Source of the DNA: Desulfobulbaceae bacterium DB1
Lineage (GTDB): Bacteria; Desulfobacterota; Desulfobulbia; Desulfobulbales; SURF-16
Direction: 5' to 3'
NCBI GenBank assembly: GCA_001914235.1
Contig: MQUF01000005.1
Location: 1-64,000 of the forward strand
DNA: 64,000 nt
The translations under genes and the position numbers were made by a program. Shown here piece by piece: positions 17,572 through 25,219 of the stretch; the first letter of the stretch is position 1; every line of letters begins with the position of its first letter. A model generated the notes under the pieces. That model saw only the letters and a list, made by a program, of their open reading frames with translations, did not search any database and was not told the origin of the DNA.

Positions 17572-18134
17572 TTTCCGGAACCCGCAACCTGCTTTGGATC
17601 ATTCCTCTTTTCCTGTTGCTGACAAGTCCCTTCTGGAAGGGGCCGTTTGCCCGTTTTCTCATACCGGGAGCGGACCGGCAGATAGAGGCGTCGTCGACCG
17701 CGGTGCGGGACAGAAGCATTTCCCTGAACTCGGTCACGCTCAGCCGTTTTGACAACGGCCTGCTGGAAATGCTGCTCACCGCCGAGCGGGTGCAAAGCGA
17801 ACGGAGCGGCATGAATCTCTTGTACCTGGAGGGAGTCGATTTGCTGCTGTTCGGGCAGGGGGAAAAAAAGGCGCACATCACCGGCGGCGAGGGCTCATAC
17901 GATACGACGCACAATATTATCACCATGGTGGAAGATGTGGCGGTGAAAACCAGCGATAATCTTGAATTGAGCACCGATGCACTCCGCTATCTGATTACCT
18001 ATAAGACCATGAAAACGGCGAGCGAGATCTTTTTTACGAGCAGACGGGCCACGGTGCGCGGCACCGGCATGATGTATGATTTTGAAAGCGGGGAATATCG
18101 GGTCGGCGGCCGGGTGATAGGGGACATGAAATAA
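17568..18134 (+). CDS. lptC: LptC-type LPS export protein
   Basis: A 188-residue bitopic inner-membrane protein with one N-terminal membrane segment (about 8-24) and a periplasmic beta-jellyroll of the LptC/OstA fold. Segments such as MLLTAERVQSERSGMNLLYLEGVDL and GEGSYDTTHNIITMVEDVAVKTSDN are typical. LptC passes LPS from the LptBFG transporter to the periplasmic LptA bridge. It starts with GTG overlapping the kdsC stop. lptA and lptB would normally follow but are not here: the next gene is on the opposite strand. Confidence 0.87.
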   Translation: MISGTRNLLWIIPLFLLLTSPFWKGPFARFLIPGADRQIEASSTAVRDRSISLNSVTLSRFDNGLLEMLLTAERVQSERSGMNLLYLEGVDLLLFGQGEKKAHITGGEGSYDTTHNIITMVEDVAVKTSDNLELSTDALRYLITYKTMKTASEIFFTSRRATVRGTGMMYDFESGEYRVGGRVIGDMK

Positions 18135-18214
18135 AAGCTGTCGAAATTCATCCAGGTTGCACACTGTTTTGTGCGCGTTTTTGTTGCAACTCGGATGAGT
18201 TTGCCGTTGACGGG

Positions 18215-19021
18215 TTACCGTTTCCGGCTGCCTGTTCCCAATAACCTTTTCCCGTTGGCGCCGAGAATCTTTTGTTCATGCTCGCTGTCCAGTTCAAGGC
18301 TTTTGAGCAGGTTGATTGTCTCCTGCTGGGATGCCCAGGGTGAGTCGGAGCCGAAAAGGACCCGGTCCGGCGAGTGGGACAGAATGATGGTGCGCGCCAT
18401 TTCCCGGGGGAGAAATTCCAGCGAAAAGGCGATGTCGAAATAAACATCCTTGCCCGCCAGTTCCTCATGCACCTCCTGCCATTGCTGCCAGGCGCCGAGA
18501 TGGGTGGCAATGAACCGGAGATCGGGAAACCGGTTGATCAGGGCGGCTATTTTCGCCGGGTCGGCCCGGCGTTCCCTGGGAAAGCCGATGTCGTAGCCGG
18601 TATGCATGACCACGATCAGCCCGAGGTCGGACAGTTTCGCAAAGAAAGGCCGCAGCCGTTCTTCATCCAAAAAAAAATCCTGATAAAAGGGGTGCAGCTT
18701 CACGCCGACAAAGCCCTGTCGGTGTATTTCCGCTATTTCCGCAAGCGCCTGCGGTGATTCCGGGTGAAAGGAAGGGAATGGGATGATCCGTTCACTGCGG
18801 ATGGCGTTGCACCAGTCGAGTATGGGGCGAAACTGGGCGGGACGGGTGGCGATGGAGCACAGCACGGAGGTGTCGATCCCGGATTCATCCATTGAATTCA
18901 GGAGGTTGTTGACGGTGCCGTCGCCGGCCGCCCTGACATTGCCTTTTTTTTCCAGGGCGGGTATGGTGGTACGGGCCAGGGAGTCGGGAAAGGCGTGGGC
19001 GTGAAAATCGATACAGGTCAT
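18215..19021 (-). CDS. Amidohydrolase-family (metal-dependent) hydrolase
   Basis: This 268-residue protein of the amidohydrolase-2 (PF04909-like) TIM-barrel family has the metal-binding HAH in IDFHAHAFPD at the N-terminus, HPFYQDFF and VVMHTGYD with further metal histidines, THLGAW, and the terminal catalytic aspartate in LFGSDSPWA. The family contains decarboxylases and hydrolases of varied substrates, so the reaction cannot be assigned. It lies 8 bp downstream of the AMP nucleosidase gene and is probably co-transcribed with it. Its 3' end converges on lptC. Confidence 0.85.
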   Translation of the reverse strand: MTCIDFHAHAFPDSLARTTIPALEKKGNVRAAGDGTVNNLLNSMDESGIDTSVLCSIATRPAQFRPILDWCNAIRSERIIPFPSFHPESPQALAEIAEIHRQGFVGVKLHPFYQDFFLDEERLRPFFAKLSDLGLIVVMHTGYDIGFPRERRADPAKIAALINRFPDLRFIATHLGAWQQWQEVHEELAGKDVYFDIAFSLEFLPREMARTIILSHSPDRVLFGSDSPWASQQETINLLKSLELDSEHEQKILGANGKRLLGTGSRKR

Positions 19022-19029
19022 GGCGTGTC

Positions 19030-19803
19030 TCAGCGGATCGGGTAATTTTGTTTTTTTACTTCCTTGATGATCTTGATGCCGATGTCGAGATGCTGCGCCG
19101 TGTACATTTCAAACACCTCCGAGGCGCTGTCCTTGCTTTTAATGCCGCCCTTGCGCAACGGCAGGTCGGAAACCAGCATCAGGGCGGACGTGGGGACATT
19201 CAGGGCATAGCCGACTGAAAAAATTGTGGCGATTTCCATGTCGATTGCGATAATCCGGTGCTTGAGGATGTAATCGATGAATTCATGGTCGAATTCCCAC
19301 ATGCGATAATCCGTGGTATGCATGATGCCGGACCTGGGAACCTTGTTGAGCTCCTTGATGATGACCTCCTCGGCGACCCGGTTCATGCCGAAAGTCGGCA
19401 GGGCGGGCACATCCTTGGGCAGATAGTGGGCGCTGGTTCCTTCGTCGCGGATGCTGGCCGTGGGCAGCAGCAGGTCGCCGACTTTCAACGAATCGTCAAT
19501 GCCGCCGCACATGCCGAGCATCAGCACGCACTTCAGCTCGTCGAGAAAAGAAAGGCAATGCATGACGATACCGGCGGAAGGCGATCCCACTCCATAATTT
19601 ATCATGCTGATATCGGTATCGTGGTCATGCACCACGCTCCAGTTGTTGGATAGAATTTCTTTGCCGGTGATCTCGGCAAAGGCCTTGATGTAGCGGTGGA
19701 AATTGCAGATGATGATGTGGGAACAGAAGTCCGTTACCGATGATCCGGTGTATCGTTCAAGGGTGTGGCGAGCATAGTTGTCAGGTCGCAGAAGCGAGCT
19801 CAT
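19030..19803 (-). CDS. amn: Short-form AMP nucleosidase
   Basis: A 257-residue purine nucleoside phosphorylase/UDP-family enzyme with INYGVGSPSAGIVMHCL, LMLGMCGGID, MHTTDYRMWEFD and the ribose-binding IAIDMEIATIF. This matches the short AMP nucleosidases that split AMP into adenine and ribose 5-phosphate; the longer E. coli Amn has an extra N-terminal domain absent here. The following amidohydrolase gene is 8 bp away. It could be a related nucleosidase with different base specificity. Confidence 0.82.
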   Translation of the reverse strand: MSSLLRPDNYARHTLERYTGSSVTDFCSHIIICNFHRYIKAFAEITGKEILSNNWSVVHDHDTDISMINYGVGSPSAGIVMHCLSFLDELKCVLMLGMCGGIDDSLKVGDLLLPTASIRDEGTSAHYLPKDVPALPTFGMNRVAEEVIIKELNKVPRSGIMHTTDYRMWEFDHEFIDYILKHRIIAIDMEIATIFSVGYALNVPTSALMLVSDLPLRKGGIKSKDSASEVFEMYTAQHLDIGIKIIKEVKKQNYPIR

Positions 19804-19890
19804 GGCATTGTGTCCTTCTTGTCTCGGGGAAAGCGGTTCCCTTTATTGATTGTCGATTTCCGGGTTACGGGGTTGGGCTATTATAACCGT

Positions 19891-19917
19891 CAATTATCAA
19901 TTATCAATTATCAATTG
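19891..19917. repeat. 7-bp tandem repeat CAATTAT upstream of pyrF
   Basis: Three exact copies of CAATTAT followed by a partial CAATT lie 17 bp before the pyrF ATG, between divergent amn and pyrF. The array occupies the expected core promoter or leader position of pyrF, so copy number could affect its expression. Confidence 0.8.
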
Positions 19918-19933
19918 TTTATATGGGTGAGAA

Positions 19934-20662
19934 ATGAAAGGCAAGAATATCCCGATTGAAGAGCGTATTATTCTGGCCCTTGATGTTCCGGAGCCGGCGA
20001 CGGCCAGGGAATGGGTCAAGAAAACCGAGCAAAAGATTCGCTTTTACAAGGTGGGGCTGCAGCTTTTCATGGCAGGCTGGTTCGATATCATCGACTGGAT
20101 CGTTGACCGCGGCCACAAGGTGATGGTGGACCTCAAGTTTTTTGACATTCCGGAAACGGTCAAGCTGGCCATGATGCAATTGCGGGACAGGGGAGTGACC
20201 TTTGCCACGGTGCACGGCAATGATCCCATTATCCGCGCCTCGCTTGAGGCGACCGGTCAGGGAGATGACGGGCTGAAGATTCTCGCGGTGACGGTGCTGA
20301 CCAGTTTCGGCGAAGAGGATATGCGGGCCATGGGCATGACCGGCACCATCGAGGATCTCGTCTACTTCCGGGCAAAAAGGGCGCTGGAGCTCGGCTGTCA
20401 CGGTGTTGTTTCCTCGGGCCTTGAGGCGGCCCGCCTGCGTCGGGGGCTGGGCGATAAACTGCTCATCGTCACCCCCGGTATCCGGCCGGGTGCCAATATC
20501 AGCGACGGCAGCGATGACCAAACCCGCATCATGACCGCCGGCCGTGCCATCGGCAATGGCGCCGATTACGTGGTGGTGGGACGGCCCATCACCAGGGCAG
20601 GGGACCCGCTCGGGGTCATCGGCGGGCTGCAGGAAGAGATTGGCCGGGCAATTGATTATTGA
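19934..20662 (+). CDS. pyrF: Orotidine 5'-phosphate decarboxylase
   Basis: This 242-residue TIM-barrel enzyme performs the last step of UMP synthesis. The catalytic Asp-Lys array is in VMVDLKFFDIPETV. LALDVPEPATA and the phosphate-binding TPGIRPG and YVVVGRPIT segments are intact. Upstream lies a CAATTAT tandem repeat with a GGGTGAG-type ribosome-binding site. A weak hairpin with a following run of eight T (near 20678-20700) may terminate the transcript before the convergent aroA gene. Confidence 0.96.
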   Translation: MKGKNIPIEERIILALDVPEPATAREWVKKTEQKIRFYKVGLQLFMAGWFDIIDWIVDRGHKVMVDLKFFDIPETVKLAMMQLRDRGVTFATVHGNDPIIRASLEATGQGDDGLKILAVTVLTSFGEEDMRAMGMTGTIEDLVYFRAKRALELGCHGVVSSGLEAARLRRGLGDKLLIVTPGIRPGANISDGSDDQTRIMTAGRAIGNGADYVVVGRPITRAGDPLGVIGGLQEEIGRAIDY

Positions 20663-20774
20663 AAAAGAAGGCCTGCGGGATTAACTCTCCGCTTTTTTTT
20701 ACATCCGGTTGCGAGCCCTGCAAGAAAACCGAGAAAGGGTGATCCGTTTCAGTTTCGATTCTTCGTTTTGTCCC

Positions 20775-22043
20775 TTAGTACAGCAGGGCGAAACGTTGCC
20801 AGAAGTCGGGGAATGATTTGGCCACGCAGTGTTCATTGGTGATTTTTACTCCGGGCACCACCAGACCGGCCACGGCGAAACACATGGCAATGCGGTGATC
20901 ATTGTAGGTTTCGATTTCCGCGCCGTGCATCGGCGTGTCGTCCCTCAGGCCTTCGATGATGAGCGCGTCTTCCTTTTCCTCTACCCTTGCCCCCATTTTT
21001 GCGAGTTCCGTGGCCACGGCGTTGATGCGGTCGCATTCCTTGATGCGCAGGTGGGCGATGTTTTTGATCACTGTGCGGCCCGTGGCCCGCGCCGCCACCA
21101 CTGCCAGGGTGGGGGCCACATCCGGACAATCGCCCATGTCCACCTCGATGCCGCGCAATTTTTTGGGACCGGTCAGGGTGATGCCCTGTTTGTAAGCCAC
21201 GCTGCAGCCCATCTGTTCCAGCATCGCGACCAGGGCGGTGTCGCCCTGCAGGGAAACCTCTGGCACATTGGCCACGGTAACGGTGCCGCCGGTCACTGCC
21301 GCGGCCGCGAAAAAATAGGAGGCACTGGAGGCATCGCCCTCCACCTGATAGGTTTGCGGCTGGTAGCTGCCCTGGGTGATCGCAAAATGGTTGAGGCTGC
21401 TCGTTGCCGCAACGTCAATGCCGAAGGAGCGCATGACGGCAAGCGTCATGGTAACGTAAGGTTTGGATGGGACTTCACCCTCCACATCAAGAACTGCCTG
21501 TTTGCGCGCATAGGGAGCAACCAGCAGCAGCGATGAAAGGTACTGGCTGCTTTTGCCTTCCGGCAGCACCGTTTGGCCGCCCATGATACCCTTTGCCTTG
21601 ATTTCCAGGGGCGGGCAGCCGGTTCCTTTTATGCTTCTGATGTCAACACCCCAGCCGGAGAGGGCGGTCATCAGGGGGCCGATGGGCCGTTCTTCCATTC
21701 TTTTTTCACCGACGATGGTGAAAATGCCGTTCCCCAGGGCGGCGACCGAGGTGAGAAAGCGGGTGGCCGTGCCGTTGTTGCCGAGGAAGATCGGTTCCGG
21801 CGGGGCGGCGATTCTGCCGCCGGTTCCTTTCACTGTCCAGGTTTCGGTGTTCACCGTAACCTCGATGCCCATGGATTTCAGGGCCGCGGAGGTGTAGGCG
21901 GTATCTTCGCTGGCCAGAGGGGTCAGCAGGGTGGTGGTGCCGTCGGCCAGGGCCGCGGCGATGAGCGCCCGCTGGGTGATGCTTTTTGAGCCGGGAACCG
22001 TGACAATGGCATTGATATCTGAAAGGGGTTTGATTTCTATCAT
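20775..22043 (-). CDS. aroA: 3-phosphoshikimate 1-carboxyvinyltransferase (EPSP synthase)
   Basis: A 422-residue two-domain enzyme joining shikimate 3-phosphate and phosphoenolpyruvate. Signature motifs are PGSKSITQRALIAAALA, LGNNGTATRFLTS, GKSSQYLSSLLL, EGDASSASYFFAAAAV, RIKECDRINA and DHRIAMCFAVAG. The GNNGTATR phosphate loop differs slightly from the common GNAGTxxR, placing it nearer class II-type enzymes. It is the third shikimate gene here on the minus strand (aroD-aroE-aroA), separated from aroE by 183 bp that include a repeat element. Confidence 0.95.
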   Translation of the reverse strand: MIEIKPLSDINAIVTVPGSKSITQRALIAAALADGTTTLLTPLASEDTAYTSAALKSMGIEVTVNTETWTVKGTGGRIAAPPEPIFLGNNGTATRFLTSVAALGNGIFTIVGEKRMEERPIGPLMTALSGWGVDIRSIKGTGCPPLEIKAKGIMGGQTVLPEGKSSQYLSSLLLVAPYARKQAVLDVEGEVPSKPYVTMTLAVMRSFGIDVAATSSLNHFAITQGSYQPQTYQVEGDASSASYFFAAAAVTGGTVTVANVPEVSLQGDTALVAMLEQMGCSVAYKQGITLTGPKKLRGIEVDMGDCPDVAPTLAVVAARATGRTVIKNIAHLRIKECDRINAVATELAKMGARVEEKEDALIIEGLRDDTPMHGAEIETYNDHRIAMCFAVAGLVVPGVKITNEHCVAKSFPDFWQRFALLY

Positions 22044-22097
22044 GTTGTTTGGCTTTTGTTATGATTTGTATTGTTGATGAAATCGAAAAAAGTCTTT

Positions 22098-22194
22098 TTT
22101 TTACCACTGAGAGCGCAGAGGGCACAGAGAAAATATTTTGAATTACAGTCAGTTATCTCCGTGTGCTCCGTGGTCTCTGTGGTTGTTTTTTAGT
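22098..22194. repeat. Imperfect inverted repeat of the CACAGAG type between aroE and aroA
   Basis: The left arm ACCACTGAGAGCGCAGAGGG plus CACAGAG and the right arm (complement AACCACAGAGACCACGGAGC) form a long imperfect dyad of about 95 bp. This is a known style of dispersed intergenic repeat in many bacteria, and a decayed relative is at 2513-2606. It interrupts the aroD-aroE-aroA run and its transcript could fold into a hairpin. Confidence 0.6.
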
Positions 22195-22226
22195 TTTTAC
22201 GAGACCATCATTGTTAGGATAAGAAA

Positions 22227-23045
22227 TTATCTTTTGTCCAGGGCATCCAGCAGACTTTGACGCATGACGTTCACCGGCGCCTGCTTTCCGGTCCACAGTT
22301 CAAACTGGGCGACGCCCTGATAAAGCAGCATTGCCGTGCCGTTCACCACCCGGCAGCCCGCTTCCTTGGCTTCCCGCAGGAGTCTCGTTTCAAGCGGGGC
22401 ATAAACGATGTCCATCACCACCGGAAAGCGCGGGAGAAGTTCCTTGGGAACAAGGGTTGCCTCCGCATTGGGATTCATGCCCACCGAGGTGGCATTGATC
22501 AGGATGTCTGCCGCGAGATTGTCCAGCTCGGTAAAAGGATGCCACGGGCAACCAAGAGTTGCGGCCAGTGCTTTGCCGCTTGACGGAGTCCGGCTGGCAA
22601 GCTGAATTTCGGCGCCTGCCTCAAGAAGGCCGAAACCGATGGCCCGGGCCGATCCGCCTGCGCCAAGCACCAGCACCTTGCGGCCCGCCAGGGAGATTTT
22701 TTCTTCAAGTGCGCGGTTGGCGCCGATCCAGTCGGTATTGGAGCCGGTAATGGCATTGTCGCGGATGAGCAGGGTGTTGACCGCGCCGATTTTTTTTGCC
22801 ACCGGGTCAATGTGGTCGAGCAACGGGATCACCGCTTGTTTGTGGGGAATGGTAACGCTGACCCCTCTGACGCCCAGCGCCTTGAAACCGATCAGGGCAC
22901 CGGCAACGTCGGTTACCGGAAAGGGGACGTAGGCGCTGTTCAGCCCGAGGGCGGCAAAGGCGCTGTTGTGCATGGCTGGGCTCAGGCTGTGGCTTACCGG
23001 GTTGCCCATGATGCCGTGCAGGATGGTGTTGCCGTTAATCTCCAT
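22227..23045 (-). CDS. aroE: Shikimate 5-dehydrogenase
   Basis: A 272-residue NADP-dependent enzyme reducing 3-dehydroshikimate. The substrate site has NPVSHSLSPAMHN (Ser-x-Ser), VTIPHKQ with the catalytic lysine, and GAVNTL...GSNTDWIGA. The Rossmann motif VLVLGAGGSARAIG and the INATSVGM segment follow. The ATG at 23045 was chosen; further-upstream starts would run deep into aroD. It overlaps the aroD 3' end by 11 bp, so the two are translationally coupled. Confidence 0.95.
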   Translation of the reverse strand: MEINGNTILHGIMGNPVSHSLSPAMHNSAFAALGLNSAYVPFPVTDVAGALIGFKALGVRGVSVTIPHKQAVIPLLDHIDPVAKKIGAVNTLLIRDNAITGSNTDWIGANRALEEKISLAGRKVLVLGAGGSARAIGFGLLEAGAEIQLASRTPSSGKALAATLGCPWHPFTELDNLAADILINATSVGMNPNAEATLVPKELLPRFPVVMDIVYAPLETRLLREAKEAGCRVVNGTAMLLYQGVAQFELWTGKQAPVNVMRQSLLDALDKR

Positions 23046-23751
23046 GGGTGAAATTCCGTAAACATGTGACGAGTTCCGCCACGGCGAGCTGGCCCGGCGC
23101 GGTCGCCTCGGCCGCGATCGGCGCGGCATAGGTCATGAAGCCTCCCAGTTCCAGGGTAGCCAGCCTGCTGATCATGCCGGCCCGGCCCATGCAAAAGGCG
23201 ATCAGGGGAAATCCCATTTTGTGTGCGGTTTCCTGCAGTTGCAGCACCCGCAGCACATCGGTGAAGCCATGGGCCATGGTGACCATTTTGCCGATGTGAG
23301 CCCCTGATGCCTGCTGCCTGGCCAGGATATCGCCAAGTTCCGGGGATGAAGGAGTGCCGGAAAAATCATGCCAGGAGACGATTATCTCGGTTTTTCCTTT
23401 TCGTGCTGCCCGGCACAGGGAACTGACGGCCGCGGCACCGCCGGCAAGTTCAATGTCCACATAGGAGACATTGAGCTGAACCGCCTGGTGGAGCAGGGCG
23501 AGTCGGGCTTCTTCCGGTCCCTCAAAGAGTCCGCCTTCCCAAAGCGGCCGGTTGGTGATAAGCAGCGGGGTGGTGATCCCTTGCAAAAAAGGCTCGATGG
23601 CCGGATCGGCCAGGCTGTCGAGGCGGACCTCAATCACGTCGGCATTGCCGTCGGCGTCTGCTTGTCGAACCGCGTTCAACGCCTTTTCCATATCGGGCCG
23701 GGCAATGGAAACGCAAATCCCGCCCTTGGTCTGTTTCTCTTTTTGGCGCAT
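23035..23751 (-). CDS. aroD: 3-dehydroquinate dehydratase, type I
   Basis: A 238-residue type I (Schiff-base) dehydroquinase. EVRLDSL holds the substrate-binding residues, the catalytic histidine is in IVSWHDFSGTP, and the Schiff-base lysine is in IGKMVTMA. AFCMGRAGMISRL matches the family C-terminal region. A GGAG ribosome-binding site precedes the ATG. It is the first gene of the minus-strand aroD-aroE-aroA run and its promoter should lie in the 23752-24130 gap. Confidence 0.93.
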   Translation of the reverse strand: MRQKEKQTKGGICVSIARPDMEKALNAVRQADADGNADVIEVRLDSLADPAIEPFLQGITTPLLITNRPLWEGGLFEGPEEARLALLHQAVQLNVSYVDIELAGGAAAVSSLCRAARKGKTEIIVSWHDFSGTPSSPELGDILARQQASGAHIGKMVTMAHGFTDVLRVLQLQETAHKMGFPLIAFCMGRAGMISRLATLELGGFMTYAAPIAAEATAPGQLAVAELVTCLRNFTHGD

Positions 23752-24133
23752 GTGTGTCGTTCTCCGTGGGTAAAAAAGCGAGGAAGCTGCAAAACTATTC
23801 TATCCCCTGTTTCTTGTCAACCTGCTTCATGTGGCTATTCTTTTCCGCGCATGCCGCCCCGATGAAAAAATCCCTGTTTTGCCGAAAGGGCAACAGTCCG
23901 CAGCGGCAAACTTTCACCGTGCGGATCGGTTGAGTGTTTTGCCTCTGCATTGGGTTGATTGACGCAATTTTTGCGCCATGTGGGGCATATGGCCCGATCG
24001 GGCGGCGGAAGAATTGCTGCCGAGGAACGGGTTTCGACAAAGAGGAGGGGGGAGGGGATTGTCCTGTCTGGATTTTGAAAAAAAATATAAAAATATTTCA
24101 GTGTGGAACGCTTATTGTATATTAGAATATTAA
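23752..24133. other. Intergenic DNA between divergent aroD and the small-RNA candidate
   Basis: No gene is supported. The stretch must hold the aroD promoter (leftward) and, at its AT-rich right end (24070-24130), a promoter for the RNA that follows. A TAGAAT box at 24123-24128 is a plausible -10, but no good -35 is seen. Confidence 0.5.
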
Positions 24134-24304
24134 AAGCCGTGATTGGCTTGGCACCTCTCCTTTGGTGTAGGACTCTCCTCCTAAGAGTCAGTGATTCCTC
24201 CAAAAAGTCCTAGTGCTGGGGTCTACCGCAAGGTATCAGGACTAGGCAATGTTGAACCTCAACCCTTCAGGCCCCGGGAGCAATCCCGGGGCCGCCTCCT
24301 TTTT
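24134..24304 (+). ncRNA. Candidate small RNA with C-rich (anti-Shine-Dalgarno) loops
   Basis: No reading frame fits, but the stretch folds as a series of hairpins. Hairpin 1 has stem GCACC/GGTGT with loop TCTCCTTT. Hairpin 2 has stem GACTCT/AGAGTC with loop CCTCCTA (24177-24183), an exact anti-Shine-Dalgarno word. A further AGTCCT/AGGACT helix closes over a TACC-GCAA-GGTA tetraloop, then GTTGA-ACC-TCAAC. A 10-bp GC-rich terminator follows (24270-24304). It has neither the SRP RNA tetraloop core nor tmRNA features, and I could not form the 6S closing stem. The 5' end is approximate. Function unknown; the C-rich loops suggest pairing with ribosome-binding sites of mRNAs. Confidence 0.55.
24270..24304 (+). 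terminator. Strong rho-independent terminator of the small-RNA candidate
   Basis: A perfect 10-bp stem GGCCCCGGGA / TCCCGGGGCC with a GCAA loop is followed by GCCTCC and five T. The following thpR gene starts about 100 bp further on, so the upstream transcript is an independent unit. Confidence 0.85.
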
Positions 24305-24404
24305 CGCCCCTTGCGTTTCGCCTCTTTCTTCTTTGCATTCCCGCCCCTGCTTGTTACAATTGAAGCAACTTTCATGTTTGAATTTCCCGGAGCGCGGATT
24401 GCCT

Positions 24405-24941
24405 ATGATACGACTCTTTATTGCGGTTGATTTGCCTGAACCCGTCAAGAAGGAGCTTGGCCGTATCTGTTTCGGGTTGCCCGGGGCCAGATGGGTGGAT
24501 CAGGAGCAGATTCATCTGACCCTGCGTTTTATCGGCGAAGTTGACGGCGGGCTATTTCGTGAAATCCGTGCCGGACTCGAAAATGTCGTAGCCTCCCCCT
24601 TTCCTCTTCTGCTCAAGGGATTGGGCTGTTTCCCGCCCAGAAAGGAACCGCATGTGCTCTGGGTCGGTGTGGAAAAATCAGAGCCTCTTTTCCAGTTGCG
24701 GAAAAAGGTGGATGCCCTTCTTGCCGATTTGGAAATCCCTCCTGAAAAACGGAAGTTTTCCCCCCACATCACCTTGGCCCGTCTCAAGGAGACCCCGCTG
24801 ATCCGACTGACCAATTTTCTTTCCGGCAACGCCCTTTTTTCCTTGCCGGAGTTTCAGGTAACGGACTTTCATCTCTATTCCAGCATATTGACGGCCAAGG
24901 GGGCGTTTCACCAGCTTGAAGCCTCCTACCCCCTGGAGTAA
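24405..24941 (+). CDS. thpR: RNA 2',3'-cyclic phosphodiesterase (2H phosphoesterase)
   Basis: A 178-residue protein of the ThpR/LigT family, with the two HxT motifs HLTLRF and HITLAR that form the 2H active site. It opens cyclic phosphates on RNA ends and was first described as a 2'-5' RNA ligase. The start MIRLFIAVDLPEP was chosen because it matches family N-termini and has GGAGCG ten bases upstream; the frame extends further but through the small-RNA terminator. It stands alone between that RNA and the permease gene. Confidence 0.9.
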   Translation: MIRLFIAVDLPEPVKKELGRICFGLPGARWVDQEQIHLTLRFIGEVDGGLFREIRAGLENVVASPFPLLLKGLGCFPPRKEPHVLWVGVEKSEPLFQLRKKVDALLADLEIPPEKRKFSPHITLARLKETPLIRLTNFLSGNALFSLPEFQVTDFHLYSSILTAKGAFHQLEASYPLE

Positions 24942-25219
24942 TCCCGTTTTTGTGCCCGGCAACCATGTTTATCCGGTCAAAAAGGTGAAATGTGCCCCAG
25001 AAGCACGGGGGCCGTCGGTCTCTCCCTGTTGCTTTGTTGTTTTTCCTTTGCTGGGTGACGGCACCCGGAAATTTTTCAATTCCGCAAAAATATCCTCTTT
25101 ACAGGAGAAATAAGCAGTGAGATACTGGCCTTATCTCAATGGACGTTTTTTCCGCCGGACCCAAACTGCCTGGCGGCCGGTGGATCACAAGATGTTTTCT
25201 GCGGGGAGCGGAAATTATA

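Noticed and set aside
24134-24304. Assignment of the small RNA as SRP RNA, 6S RNA or tmRNA
   Set aside because: The SRP GGAAG/GCAGC core, a 6S-type long closing stem and the tRNA-like ends of tmRNA were all looked for and not found.
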